The notes under the pieces were generated by a model. The model made no database searches, was not told the origin of the DNA, and saw only the letters and a program-made list of their open reading frames with translations. This document shows positions 14,014-21,998 of a stretch of DNA of 64,000 nt, one piece after another. The number at the start of each line of letters is the position of its first letter. The stretch's first letter is position 1. The position numbers and the translations under genes are program-made. Source of the DNA: Fibrella aquatilis (GTDB lineage Bacteria > Bacteroidota > Bacteroidia > Cytophagales > Spirosomataceae); NCBI RefSeq assembly GCF_017353255.1, contig NZ_JAFMYU010000003.1, positions 186,001 to 250,000 on the forward strand, written 5' to 3'.

Positions 14014-14440
14014 CAACCTCTGGAAATGGGCCGTGGGTGGCCTGGCCATCCTGGCGGGGCTGTACTGGCTCAACTACTACAGTAGCAAAAAACGGGTGCA
14101 GGCCTCCACCAAATGCCCCGGCACCCTGGATCTGCCCGACAAAGGCCGGACGCTGGGGGGCTTTTCGCTCATCCAGGCCTCGAACCTGGCCAAAGAGTGC
14201 AACGACGTCTTCGACGCCTGGATCAGCACAGGTTACGGGCAGGATGCCCTGATCGAGAAATTAACGGGCCTGACCAACGATCAGCTCTACGCGGTGATGA
14301 CCGTCTACGACGGCACCTACCAACCCGGTCTGATCGAAGAAATTGGGGATGACTACACCTACATGATTCCCCAGTACGTCACGGGCGGGAAAGGTGCGCA
14401 ACTGCTTAAACGACTTAAAGCCCTCAAAAGTGGGGCCTAA
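14006..14440 (+). CDS. N-terminally anchored helical protein, 144 aa
   Basis: A membrane helix at residues 8-25 (WAVGGLAILAGLYWLNYY) precedes a helical domain. The segment ALIEKLTGLTNDQLYAVMTV and the next 15 residues faintly recall one annexin-like repeat (LI..L..LT..Q...V...YD), which I note as weak. Two cysteines at about residues 38 and 65. No confident family. Confidence 0.65.
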   Translation: MPNNLWKWAVGGLAILAGLYWLNYYSSKKRVQASTKCPGTLDLPDKGRTLGGFSLIQASNLAKECNDVFDAWISTGYGQDALIEKLTGLTNDQLYAVMTVYDGTYQPGLIEEIGDDYTYMIPQYVTGGKGAQLLKRLKALKSGA

Positions 14441-14443
14441 TTT

Positions 14444-14599
14444 ATGCTCTCCAGCCTTTTTTCCGATAACGGTGTGAACGCCAACGTCAACGTCAACGTG
14501 CAGGTGGATACCACCAGCACCATCAACATCGCCGTCGCCCTAACGGTGGCGGGTATCCTCATCATCATCATCAACCGGGTGGTGACTAAATACTGGTAA
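14444..14599 (+). CDS. One-helix membrane protein, 51 aa
   Basis: ATG 14444. A short Asn/Val-repetitive stretch (NANVNVNVQVDTTSTINIAV) leads into a membrane helix (VALTVAGILIIIINRVV). The stop is one base before the next start. Function unknown; likely a small virion membrane protein. Confidence 0.55.
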   Translation: MLSSLFSDNGVNANVNVNVQVDTTSTINIAVALTVAGILIIIINRVVTKYW

Positions 14600-14600
14600 G

Positions 14601-15107
14601 ATGAAGCAACTTCCCTACCAGGCCCTCATCGGTCCCCAACTGCTGGCGGGCATCATCGACCTGGCGCAGTGGCTGGGCATCAACCCCGCCTGGCTGCTGA
14701 TCGTGATGTACAAAGAAAGTGGCCTGAACCCCAAAGCGGTGAACCGCTATTCGGGGGCCAGTGGCCTCATTCAGTTCATGCCCGGCACGGCCAAGGGTCT
14801 GGGTACGTCAGTGGCGTATATACGCACCCTGACGGGCCTCCAGCAACTGCCCTGGGTGAAGCAGTACTTCACGCCCTACCGGGGCCGGATGCACTCGTTA
14901 TGGGACACCTACTTTGCGGTGTTCTACCCCGCCGCCATTGGTAAACCCACTGACCACGTGCTGTTTAGCCGGGGTTCGACGGCCTACAAATGGAACAAAG
15001 GCATGGATATGAACAAGAACGGTCACGTGTCGGTGGGCGACGTGAAAGCCTGGCTGCTGCGCTACCTCCCCGACGACTACGACCCCTGCGACTGCGATTG
15101 TCATTAA
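14601..15107 (+). CDS. Lytic transglycosylase with EF-hand-like loop
   Basis: The 168-residue protein has the SLT (goose-lysozyme-like) core: catalytic Glu39 in YKESGLNPKA, then SGLIQFMPGTAKGLG. It cleaves the glycan of peptidoglycan to give anhydro-muropeptides. Near the C-terminus, DMNKNGHVSVGDVKAWL is a perfect EF-hand/dockerin calcium loop, so calcium may regulate or stabilise it. There is no signal peptide; it is probably carried in the virion for entry. The C-terminus has a CDCDCH cluster. First of three such enzymes. Confidence 0.9.
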   Translation: MKQLPYQALIGPQLLAGIIDLAQWLGINPAWLLIVMYKESGLNPKAVNRYSGASGLIQFMPGTAKGLGTSVAYIRTLTGLQQLPWVKQYFTPYRGRMHSLWDTYFAVFYPAAIGKPTDHVLFSRGSTAYKWNKGMDMNKNGHVSVGDVKAWLLRYLPDDYDPCDCDCH

Positions 15108-15120
15108 CCTAACTGCGATT

Positions 15121-15276
15121 ATGGACGGTAAAAAACTCATGTACATCGCCATTGCCCTGACCTTGGTAAGCGGTACCGCTATCTACATCGATCAGTACCG
15201 ACGTCGAATTTCAGCGCAAAACGACTGCGCCAAAAAGAAGGCGGCTGCCAAGCCTGGTGAAAACATCATGTGCTAA
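15121..15276 (+). CDS. One-helix membrane protein, 51 aa
   Basis: ATG 15121. Membrane helix at about residues 6-23 (LMYIAIALTLVSGTAIYI), then a basic stretch (RRRISAQNDCAKKK) and a final Cys. Its stop overlaps the next start as TAATG. Function unknown. Confidence 0.55.
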   Translation: MDGKKLMYIAIALTLVSGTAIYIDQYRRRISAQNDCAKKKAAAKPGENIMC

Positions 15277-15431
15277 TGATCACCAAAGAAACCATCGCCA
15301 CGGGCCTCATTGCCGGTGTGGTCGCAGCGAGCACCCTGCTGCTGGTGGCCTGGCTGCTGGCCGAATACCGGCACCGGATGACCACCGCCGGCACGCCCAA
15401 AACGACCCCCTGCGGCTGCGGGGGGCATTAA
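15276..15431 (+). CDS. One-helix membrane protein, 51 aa
   Basis: ATG 15276 overlaps the preceding stop. Membrane helix at about residues 8-29 (ATGLIAGVVAASTLLLVAWL), then a basic loop and a CGCGGH end that could bind metal. It has a similar size and plan to its neighbour. Function unknown. Confidence 0.55.
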   Translation: MITKETIATGLIAGVVAASTLLLVAWLLAEYRHRMTTAGTPKTTPCGCGGH

Positions 15432-15450
15432 CGTAAACCAACGCTGAGTC

Positions 15451-16152
15451 ATGTTACTGGAATCGAAGATACCCGCCGCCGAACGGGCCGCGTTTGTGGC
15501 CAAAGTGAAGGGGGTGGCCACGGCCCTGGCGGTCGATCCTGACTGGCTCATGGCCACCATGTGGGTGGAATCACGCCTCAACCCGAAAGCCTACAACAGC
15601 GGCGGGGGGGCCTCTGGCCTCATTCAGTTCATGCCCGGCACCGCCGTTGGCCTGGGTACCACCACCGCCGCCATCCGCCAGATGACGCGGCTGCGGCAAC
15701 TGGATTTCGTGCTGAAGTACCTCAAGCCCTACAAAGGCAAGATGACCTCCGCCTTCCAGGTGTACGTAGCGGTGCATTTCCCCAAACAGCTGGGGGCACC
15801 CCTCTCCGAGGTCTGGTATGCCAAAACGGGCAACGCCTTTTCGCGCAAGTGCTACGCGGGCAACAAAGACATTGATATCAAGTGGGGCAACAACGACGGG
15901 GCCGTGAGTGGGGCCGACGTGCAGGCGTTTTTTTACGGTTCACTGCGCGGCATCCTGGCTCCCCCCACCACGCCCACGGTGCCGGAAACAAAGCTCGTGC
16001 CCGAAACCCCCGATGAAACCCCACCGGCGTTTACGCCGACGCCCTACAACCAGCGGGGGTTCCCCTGGCTGGTGGTGAGCCTGGTGGTTGTGGGCATCAC
16101 CCTCGCTATTGTCCTGCTTAAAAAACCCGCCCTGCTGCGGCTGGGCCGCTAA
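15451..16152 (+). CDS. Lytic transglycosylase with C-terminal membrane anchor
   Basis: The 233-residue protein has catalytic Glu40 in WVESRLNPKAY and the motif ASGLIQFMPGTAVGLG, closely like the enzyme at 14601, from which it may derive by duplication. NNDGAVSGADVQAFF resembles a worn EF-hand. A Pro/Thr-rich stalk (residues about 170-205) leads to a membrane helix (FPWLVVSLVVVGITLAIVLL). This plan suits an enzyme fixed to the virion membrane that opens the host wall locally. Confidence 0.9.
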   Translation: MLLESKIPAAERAAFVAKVKGVATALAVDPDWLMATMWVESRLNPKAYNSGGGASGLIQFMPGTAVGLGTTTAAIRQMTRLRQLDFVLKYLKPYKGKMTSAFQVYVAVHFPKQLGAPLSEVWYAKTGNAFSRKCYAGNKDIDIKWGNNDGAVSGADVQAFFYGSLRGILAPPTTPTVPETKLVPETPDETPPAFTPTPYNQRGFPWLVVSLVVVGITLAIVLLKKPALLRLGR

Positions 16153-16160
16153 CTACCTGC

Positions 16161-17219
16161 ATGAAAGAGCAATCGTTTTACCTACAAAACCCGGTCACGG
16201 GGCAGTTTCACCGCCTGCGGGGCATTTCGCCGGTGGGTTCCCCGGTGGCCCTGGTGCAGAAGCCGTCGGGTATGGCCCTCTACCACAATTCGTTGTCGGA
16301 AGCCATGGCCTTCGCCAACCCCGGCGATACGGTGCTGCTGCTACGCGACACCCGCGAGTTTGTGACCCTCAAAAACGGGGTGAACATCAACGGCAACGGC
16401 TACAGCCTGTTTTCGGACCTCGACGGGCCGCTGATGACCGACGGTGGCCAGACCGTGCAGTGCGAAGTGACCAACTTCGAGCGCATGGAAAGCACCTTCG
16501 CCGGTGGCGTCTCCGAATGGAACGCGCTGGTGATGGTGTCGGGGGCTACCTCCAACATCACCATTCAGGGCAAAAGTTTGGTGACGCCCGCCACCGCCCT
16601 CAACTGGAACGGTAAGTCGGTGATCAACCTGGGTACGGGGGCTACCGTCACGCTCCGGGTGAAAACCATCCGGGCCAACGCCGTGGAAGTGGGGGGTACC
16701 AACGCCCGCGTGATCATCGAAGACGGCCGCTACATCAGCCCCATGGGGGCGTCGTATACCTACCGCGTGACGGCGGGGCAGGTCGGCCGGGTGATCTACA
16801 ACAACATGGACATTCGGGTGAATAACGTGCTGACGTTCGACGATTCGTGTCAGGTGACGTTCAATGCCTGTCGGCTGACCTCGGAGCGCAACGGGCTGTC
16901 GGACCGGGGCAACTCCCGGTACACGTTCATCGACTGCCAGTTTCTGGGCCAGATCAAGGCCAGTTGGCAGGCTGAAGTGTGGCCCATGCATGGCCTGAGC
17001 GCCACGGGTAGTATCGAACTCATCGGTACAAACGTCATGGTCGCCAAAGGGGCGTCGGCGTCCTGGCTGGGCACGGCGGCGGGTAGCCAGGTGAGCATCA
17101 TGGGCAAGGTGGTGGCCAACAAGCCCTCGCCAGCGGCCAATTTCGTGCCCACGGTGGGCACGGGGGCCAACGGCTCGATCCTCATCGACGCCGCCACGGA
17201 TCTCAAATTCATGCAGTAA
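16161..17219 (+). CDS. Beta-helix protein, probable receptor-binding or spike protein
   Basis: The 352-residue protein has the regular strand-turn rhythm of a right-handed parallel beta-helix (NITIQGKSLV; TLRVKTIRANAVEVGGTNAR; VIIEDGRYIS; VTFNACRL; YTFIDCQFLG; IELIGTNVMV). Phage spikes and surface-polysaccharide-binding proteins use this fold. Polysaccharide lyase motifs are not visible. It starts nine bases after the anchored transglycosylase. No signal peptide or membrane helix, so it is likely assembled on the virion. Confidence 0.7.
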   Translation: MKEQSFYLQNPVTGQFHRLRGISPVGSPVALVQKPSGMALYHNSLSEAMAFANPGDTVLLLRDTREFVTLKNGVNINGNGYSLFSDLDGPLMTDGGQTVQCEVTNFERMESTFAGGVSEWNALVMVSGATSNITIQGKSLVTPATALNWNGKSVINLGTGATVTLRVKTIRANAVEVGGTNARVIIEDGRYISPMGASYTYRVTAGQVGRVIYNNMDIRVNNVLTFDDSCQVTFNACRLTSERNGLSDRGNSRYTFIDCQFLGQIKASWQAEVWPMHGLSATGSIELIGTNVMVAKGASASWLGTAAGSQVSIMGKVVANKPSPAANFVPTVGTGANGSILIDAATDLKFMQ

Positions 17220-17253
17220 GCCCGTGCGCTGCGCCGGGCTACGACACTCAACG

Positions 17254-17523
17254 ATGGAACCGCTTGCCGAAACAATGGCCGACTCCGATACAATCAAAGC
17301 CACTGCTATGGCCTTTGTGGGCTGGCTATTGCACCTGCTGAGCTACGATATGGCCGCTAAGGCGCTGACCCTGATTGGGTTGGCGCTGTACGTGATCTAC
17401 CTGGCCTACAGCATCTGGTGCAAGCGGCTCGAACTCAGGCAACGCGAATTGACGACCACCAGCCCCGCGCCGGTGGTCGTCGTCGACGACGAATCAGAAG
17501 ACCCCAACACGACGAGCCTATGA
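17254..17523 (+). CDS. Two-helix membrane protein, holin candidate
   Basis: From ATG 17254 the 89-residue protein has two hydrophobic segments (ATAMAFVGWLLHLLSYDMAA and ALTLIGLALYVIYLAYSIWC), then a charged tail with Arg/Glu and an acidic end. Size and topology suit a class II holin, but virion-membrane roles are equally possible. The end overlaps the next gene by four bases. Confidence 0.55.
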   Translation: MEPLAETMADSDTIKATAMAFVGWLLHLLSYDMAAKALTLIGLALYVIYLAYSIWCKRLELRQRELTTTSPAPVVVVDDESEDPNTTSL

Positions 17524-17615
17524 ACTGGAAAACTGTCCTGCTGGTGCTGAGCATCCTCTATTTCATCACCGGCATTGCCGCCAACATCCGCCAATTTACC
17601 CACCAACCGGCCTGA
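17520..17615 (+). CDS. One-helix membrane microprotein, 31 aa
   Basis: ATG 17520 overlaps the previous stop. The protein is one membrane helix (TVLLVLSILYFITGIAANIR) with a short polar tail. It is tightly coupled on both sides (two bases to the next start), which supports it in spite of its size. Confidence 0.5.
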   Translation: MNWKTVLLVLSILYFITGIAANIRQFTHQPA

Positions 17616-17617
17616 CC

Positions 17618-17890
17618 ATGCCCCGCAAACCCACCCGCGTTAAACCGAACCCCGTTCGCCAGCTGGTGAGCCACGTGCTGAAAAACGGCCTGACCACCAT
17701 GCTGGGCCTGAGCACCGGCGTCCCGCTCATGCTCGACGGCTACAGCCGCAAAGACTGGAGCACGCTGGGCAGTGGGGTGAGCACGGTGCTGCTGGGCCTG
17801 AGTGGTCAGGATAAGTTTGGTATGGGCAGCGGGCCACCCCCCGAATCACCCCGGCAACCCCCGCCGCCACCACAACCGCCTTACGTATGA
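17618..17890 (+). CDS. Small basic, hydrophobic protein with Pro-rich tail, 90 aa
   Basis: A basic N-terminus (PRKPTRVKPNPVRQLVSHVL), a moderately hydrophobic centre with Gly/Ser/Leu (TTMLGLSTGVPLMLDGYS; VSTVLLGLSGQDKFG) and a polyproline tail (PPPPPQPP). It recalls phage proteins of the 'holin-like/unknown 2' kind but no family can be claimed. The stop overlaps the next start. Confidence 0.55.
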   Translation: MPRKPTRVKPNPVRQLVSHVLKNGLTTMLGLSTGVPLMLDGYSRKDWSTLGSGVSTVLLGLSGQDKFGMGSGPPPESPRQPPPPPQPPYV

Positions 17891-18018
17891 GCAAGCTCCT
17901 GACAACGAAGACCCTGGGTATCACCCTGCTGCTGCTGGCGGTGGGGGCAGGCCTGTGGTACGCCCTGGCCGAAGCGCCCCGGCAAACCAAACTCGATACG
18001 ACCTATAGTTTTACCTAA
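17887..18018 (+). CDS. One-helix membrane microprotein, 43 aa
   Basis: ATG 17887, overlapping the previous stop by ATGA. A single hydrophobic segment (LGITLLLLAVGAGLWYALAE) and a polar tail ending YSFT. Function unknown. Confidence 0.5.
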   Translation: MSKLLTTKTLGITLLLLAVGAGLWYALAEAPRQTKLDTTYSFT

Positions 18019-18026
18019 GCTGATCT

Positions 18027-18689
18027 ATGGCCAACGTCATCATTCGCCGCCGCATGACCGAACAGGGGTTTTACACCCCGTTGCAGCAACAGGCCAACGT
18101 GCAGGCCGTGGCCGGTATTCGTGCCCGGTTCGGGGCCTACATCGACCAGGCCGCGCGGCTGTGCAACATCCCCGAACCGGTGATTACCTCGTTTATCTAC
18201 ATCGAAAGCGCGGGCAACCCCAACGCCAACACCGGGGCCATCGGCCTCATGCAGATCGACCACATCACGGCCTCGGAGGGTATCTATCTGGAGAAGAAAA
18301 AAGGACGGCTGACGGCCGACGAACGGGCGGTACTCTACCGGTTCATGGGCAGTCGGCTCGACTGCATCCTCAAGCAGAAAAGCCGGGGCCAAAAGCTGGC
18401 CTGCAACAACAGCACCGGCGTGGCCGTCACCCGGAGCGAGCTGCTGAATCCTGAATTCAACATCCTGGTGGGCAGCATCTACCTGGCGACGCTCATCGAG
18501 GAAGAAACCACCGGCGGCATCGTGCGGCTGGATAAGGTCATTGCCCGCTACAACCGCAAATACGACATCCGCCCAACCGGGGCCACCGCCGATGACGTCA
18601 TCGCTGAATCACCGGCCGTGACGCAGAATTACATCAAAAAATTCGTGGGTCCCCTGGGCCTGCTCGAAACCCTTATAACCAACGTATAA
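18027..18689 (+). CDS. Lytic transglycosylase, third copy, divergent
   Basis: The 220-residue protein has catalytic Glu60 in IYIESAGNPNA followed by TGAIGLMQID, the SLT pattern ES-x(n)-GLMQ. It is only distantly like the enzymes at 14601 and 15451: it has the GLMQ variant instead of GLIQF, and its tail (KVIARYNRKYDIRPTG; QNYIKKFVG) is typical of longer SLT domains. No signal peptide. It may serve lysis from within or a different entry step. Confidence 0.88.
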   Translation: MANVIIRRRMTEQGFYTPLQQQANVQAVAGIRARFGAYIDQAARLCNIPEPVITSFIYIESAGNPNANTGAIGLMQIDHITASEGIYLEKKKGRLTADERAVLYRFMGSRLDCILKQKSRGQKLACNNSTGVAVTRSELLNPEFNILVGSIYLATLIEEETTGGIVRLDKVIARYNRKYDIRPTGATADDVIAESPAVTQNYIKKFVGPLGLLETLITNV

Positions 18690-18692
18690 GCT

Positions 18693-19250
18693 ATGGCAGA
18701 CATCATCAATGGTCAGGTAGTGGGCACGTGGGCGCGGGGGTACAATTGTGGCATAGGGGGATTAGGAACGTGCTACCAGTACAACACCTACCGGGTCCGC
18801 AAATTCAAGAACCGGCTGCTGATTACCCGGACGTATTCCTCCCGAAGTGGCGACAGCGCCGGTGAACTGGTGTGTAGTGAAGCCTACATCCAGGAGATCG
18901 TGGCCGCTGGCGTGTTCAACGTCGATTTTCGCCAGTCGGCCCTATTTGCCAAGCTGGCCAAACAGCCGGTGTTATCGGCGGAAGGTTTTATCGGCAGTGA
19001 TACGCAACTCTCCTCGACCTACACCCAGGACAACGAGAGTGTGCTGAAGCTGAGTGATTTCGATGGTACCACACCGGCCATTACCAACCCCAATACCCCC
19101 AACAACCCGACCAACAACGGGAACAACGGTGGCAATAACAACGGTGGTAACACCACCAATGGCCTGACGCTGGATCAACTCTTGCCCTACATCGCCGGTA
19201 CCATCGTACTGCTGGGGGTGGTGCTCATCGTCGTGCTCAACCGGAAATAA
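18693..19250 (+). CDS. Anchored protein with Asn/Gly linker, 185 aa
   Basis: The head (residues 1-125) contains four cysteines near the start (YNCGIGGLGTCYQYNTY). An Asn/Gly/Thr/Pro linker of about 30 residues follows, then a C-terminal membrane helix (LLPYIAGTIVLLGVVLIVVL) and NRK. It has the same plan as the protein at 12780 and the heads may be related. No family recognised. A surface-exposed vertex or spike-base protein is plausible. Confidence 0.65.
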   Translation: MADIINGQVVGTWARGYNCGIGGLGTCYQYNTYRVRKFKNRLLITRTYSSRSGDSAGELVCSEAYIQEIVAAGVFNVDFRQSALFAKLAKQPVLSAEGFIGSDTQLSSTYTQDNESVLKLSDFDGTTPAITNPNTPNNPTNNGNNGGNNNGGNTTNGLTLDQLLPYIAGTIVLLGVVLIVVLNRK

Positions 19251-19254
19251 GACC

Positions 19255-19833
19255 ATGGCTCAGGATGCCGTCTATATCGCCCAATTACAGAACTGCCAGT
19301 TGTACGACGGGGTGGCTAACCCCGACGTCGCTTATTCGCAGGCCTGTAAGCAGGTGCAGACGCTGGTGAGCCAGATCAACGAAGTCTACCAAGGTAGCAG
19401 TACGGCCGACCGGCTGGCGTTCCTCAAACGTCGGCGGGGGCTGCTCATCGCCCGTGCGGCGGTCATCCAGGGGGCCATGGCCGAACTGGGGGCCACCGAT
19501 GCCCGCGACCGCACGGCGCTGACCATCAGCGGGTTGGGCGGGGCCGTACAGCAACTGTTTTCCGTCATTCCCGGCATTGGCGGGGCCATCGGTACGTTTG
19601 TCGGCCTGGGTGCGCAGCTCATCGCGGGTGCCTTCGACAACACCGCCGCCAACGAAGCGGCCAAAATTGCCGAACTGAACAAACTGCAAACCGATTTCAC
19701 CGGTCTGCAAGTGCTGGTCAATGACCATACCGCCGAAATAGGGCGGCTGAGCCTGCCGTACTACGTCCTCTACGGCGCGGCGGGGCTAGTGCTCCTCGCG
19801 GTTTTATACACGTTTTTTCGCCGCCAGGCCTAA
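19255..19833 (+). CDS. Membrane-active virion-type protein, 192 aa
   Basis: A helical N-terminus is followed by a Gly-rich hydrophobic region (VQQLFSVIPGIGGAIGTFVG, about residues 98-117, like a fusion peptide), another helix, and a C-terminal membrane helix (YYVLYGAAGLVLLAVLYTFF) with RR. It may shape or penetrate membranes during genome delivery. No family recognised. Confidence 0.65.
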   Translation: MAQDAVYIAQLQNCQLYDGVANPDVAYSQACKQVQTLVSQINEVYQGSSTADRLAFLKRRRGLLIARAAVIQGAMAELGATDARDRTALTISGLGGAVQQLFSVIPGIGGAIGTFVGLGAQLIAGAFDNTAANEAAKIAELNKLQTDFTGLQVLVNDHTAEIGRLSLPYYVLYGAAGLVLLAVLYTFFRRQA

Positions 19834-19837
19834 TGCC

Positions 19838-21193
19838 ATGACCCAAACCATCACCATCAGCCGACCGTTGCGCCACCTGGTGCACCAGCGCGACAATGCC
19901 AACCGGGCCGCCGTGCCCGTGGTGGGCGTAGCGCCCGTGGGCAGTGACCGGCTGAGCGTGCAACTGACGCCCGTGAAAGGCGGCACGGCCGTGGCCACCA
20001 CCCTGACGCCCGATGCCACCACCGGCCAGTTTTCGGGCAACATTATTGCCACCGGGGGCAGTTATGCGCTGAGTATCACCGCCTACCAGAACGGGAGCGT
20101 GGTGGGCACGGGTCAGGTGAGCCGGGTCAACGTGGGGGAAGTGCTGCTCAACTTCGGCCATTCGGTCGCGCAGGGTGGTATCGACGCCAACGTGGCCAAA
20201 TATGGCAACACCACCGGCCCACCGGCCACCGACGACCGCGTGATCGTGGCCACCGGCGTGCAGCCCTACCCCTACGACGAAAGCAAGCTGGCGCTGGATT
20301 TTCAGCCGCTGACAGCCGCGCCCATGAACATTTTGCCCTTTAATCCCGGCCCCTACGTGTATGGGCTGCTGGGCGACAAGCTGGTGAAGCAACTGGGTGT
20401 GCCCGTCCTGTTTTTGGGCTGCGCGTTTGGGGGTTCCAACCTCGACCAGTGCGTAAAGGTGATCCAGGGCATCCCTTTCGACCACTCGTTTATCAAGTAT
20501 GACCAGCGGTTTCCGATTCGGCAAGTGGAATCGGCCTTGTCGGTCTACGTGCCGCTCACGGGAGGCCTGCGGGGCATCTTCATGAACCACGGGGCCAACG
20601 ACCGCATCGACGGTACCACCGCCGACCAGTTCAAAGAGCGGGTCCGTATCGTGGTGGACCACCTGCGCAAAAAGGCCGGTCGGCCGGATCTGGCGGTCTG
20701 GGTGGCCGTCGATAACCAGCCCACCCCGGATGCCATCGACCTGGTGGCCATTCGCGCCGGGCAGGAAGCGGCCATTGCCAGTATTCCGGGGGTGCGGCGC
20801 GGGCTGGATTTAAGCAAATTGTTTGTCTCTGACCGGCCCGACAACGTGCATTTGCACGAAAACGGTTTCAACCGCTACGCCCAGGGGTGGGCCGATGTGC
20901 TCACGCCAGCGGCGTTGGCTAGTTGCCCCATGCCCGCCGTGGTGGTGCCTGCGGACCCCACCCCGACGGTGCCGACGACCCCCAACCCAACACTCACGAC
21001 GCTGGCCACCACCCTGAGCCAGTACGGCCCCGCCGTGGCCCTGGTGGTGGGGGTGTGCCTGCTGACCTACGTAGCCTGGCAACGGCGGCAGTCGCTGCTG
21101 CTGGTGGCGGGTGGCGTGGTGGCCGTCGCCGGTGCGCTGGTGTTCACCCGGACGCCCCGACCGACCACTGATACGACCCCGACCGCCGCCTAA
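19838..21193 (+). CDS. SGNH-hydrolase-like protein with membrane anchor (glycan esterase)
   Basis: An N-terminal beta-sandwich-like region (residues 1-100) precedes a hydrolase domain with the SGNH blocks: FGHSVAQGG (nucleophile Ser), GCAFGGSNLDQC, NHGANDRID (the Asn/Asp block) and VHLHENGFNRYA (catalytic His). Such domains occur in sialate- and polysaccharide-O-acetylesterases of phage spikes. A Thr/Pro stalk and two C-terminal membrane helices (PAVALVVGVCLLTYVAW; LLLVAGGVVAVAGALVF) fix it in a membrane. It probably deacetylates the host surface glycan. 451 residues. Confidence 0.75.
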   Translation: MTQTITISRPLRHLVHQRDNANRAAVPVVGVAPVGSDRLSVQLTPVKGGTAVATTLTPDATTGQFSGNIIATGGSYALSITAYQNGSVVGTGQVSRVNVGEVLLNFGHSVAQGGIDANVAKYGNTTGPPATDDRVIVATGVQPYPYDESKLALDFQPLTAAPMNILPFNPGPYVYGLLGDKLVKQLGVPVLFLGCAFGGSNLDQCVKVIQGIPFDHSFIKYDQRFPIRQVESALSVYVPLTGGLRGIFMNHGANDRIDGTTADQFKERVRIVVDHLRKKAGRPDLAVWVAVDNQPTPDAIDLVAIRAGQEAAIASIPGVRRGLDLSKLFVSDRPDNVHLHENGFNRYAQGWADVLTPAALASCPMPAVVVPADPTPTVPTTPNPTLTTLATTLSQYGPAVALVVGVCLLTYVAWQRRQSLLLVAGGVVAVAGALVFTRTPRPTTDTTPTAA

Positions 21194-21216
21194 CAAGCTA
21201 AACAAGTAAATTCCAT

Positions 21217-21360
21217 ATGGCCAAGAAAACCACGTCCGCCGCCCAGAAACGGGCACAATCCCGGCTGAAGAAAGCCGTTGCCGAAGCGAAAAAGATTCGC
21301 CGTTCATCGCCCACCATCGCTTGGAAGACTGCCATGAAACGCGGTTTCGCCAAGGTATAA
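21217..21360 (+). CDS. Very basic 47-aa protein, possible DNA-condensing virion protein
   Basis: ATG 21217. Of 47 residues about 16 are Lys or Arg and almost none are acidic, with Ala/Ser between (KKTTSAAQKRAQSRLKKAVA). This composition is like small histone-like or DNA-neutralising core proteins. It lies inside the virion operon. It could bind packaged DNA or line the inner face of the membrane. No family recognised. Confidence 0.6.
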   Translation: MAKKTTSAAQKRAQSRLKKAVAEAKKIRRSSPTIAWKTAMKRGFAKV

Positions 21361-21373
21361 CCCCACTCGACGC

Positions 21374-21949
21374 ATGAAATTGTCTGCAACGAACATACTT
21401 ATTGGGTTCGCCCTCGTCGCCCTGCTGGCGGTGGGCGCGGGCCTCTGGCTCAGCCGCCGAAAAGACCCGCTGAGCACCGATACGACGGTGGTGCGCAACA
21501 TCGCCCCGGAAGCCACGCTCACCACGTCCTCGCAATCGCCCTACTTCACCAATGCCAAAAGCATCCTGGCGGCGGCCATCCCCACCCCGTTCAAATGGGG
21601 TGACGGGGGCTGGAACGATGCCAGTGAACTGGCCTTCCCCGACTGGGTGGAACTGAACTGGCCTACGCTCATGCGCATCCAAAGCCTGACCATTGTCGGA
21701 CTCGATGCCGCCATGCAGCCCGGCAAGGGAGCCGACGGTCCGTATGGGCTGAAAGACTTTACGGTGCAGGCCTGGGTGAACGGGGCCTGGAGTACCGTAG
21801 TGACCGTGACGGGTAACACCAAAGACATGACGACGCATACGCTCAGCACCCCCGTAACGGCCCAAAAGCTGCGGATCAGTATCACCGACAGTGTGGACCA
21901 TGCCTGGAGCCGCATCGTGCAGTTGCAGGTGCAGGGCAGCGAAGCCTAA
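21374..21949 (+). CDS. Membrane-anchored discoidin-like (F5/8 type C) carbohydrate-binding protein
   Basis: An N-terminal membrane helix (ILIGFALVALLAVGAGLWLS) with RRK precedes a domain with the discoidin signature: SELAFPDWVELNWPT, then IQSLTIVGLDAA, VTVTGNTKDM, AQKLRISITDSVDHAWSRIV and a closing QLQVQG. These domains bind glycans. In the virion it would help attach to the cell surface. A terminator follows at 21970. 191 residues. Confidence 0.8.
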   Translation: MKLSATNILIGFALVALLAVGAGLWLSRRKDPLSTDTTVVRNIAPEATLTTSSQSPYFTNAKSILAAAIPTPFKWGDGGWNDASELAFPDWVELNWPTLMRIQSLTIVGLDAAMQPGKGADGPYGLKDFTVQAWVNGAWSTVVTVTGNTKDMTTHTLSTPVTAQKLRISITDSVDHAWSRIVQLQVQGSEA

Positions 21950-21969
21950 CCGATTAACCCGATTAATCA

Positions 21970-21996
21970 CCCCCGGCCCGTGTGCCGGGGGTTTGT
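21970..21996 (+). terminator. Intrinsic terminator-like hairpin
   Basis: CCCCCGGC (21970-21977) pairs with GCCGGGGG (21984-21991), six-base loop, followed by TTTGT. The T-run is short, so part of the transcription may read through into the next genes. Confidence 0.65.
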
Positions 21997-21998
21997 CT

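Noticed and set aside
16341-17303. Minus-strand open frame of 320 codons opposite the beta-helix gene
   Set aside because: His/Gly/Arg-rich shadow typical of GC-rich genes read backwards; the plus-strand beta-helix protein is coherent.
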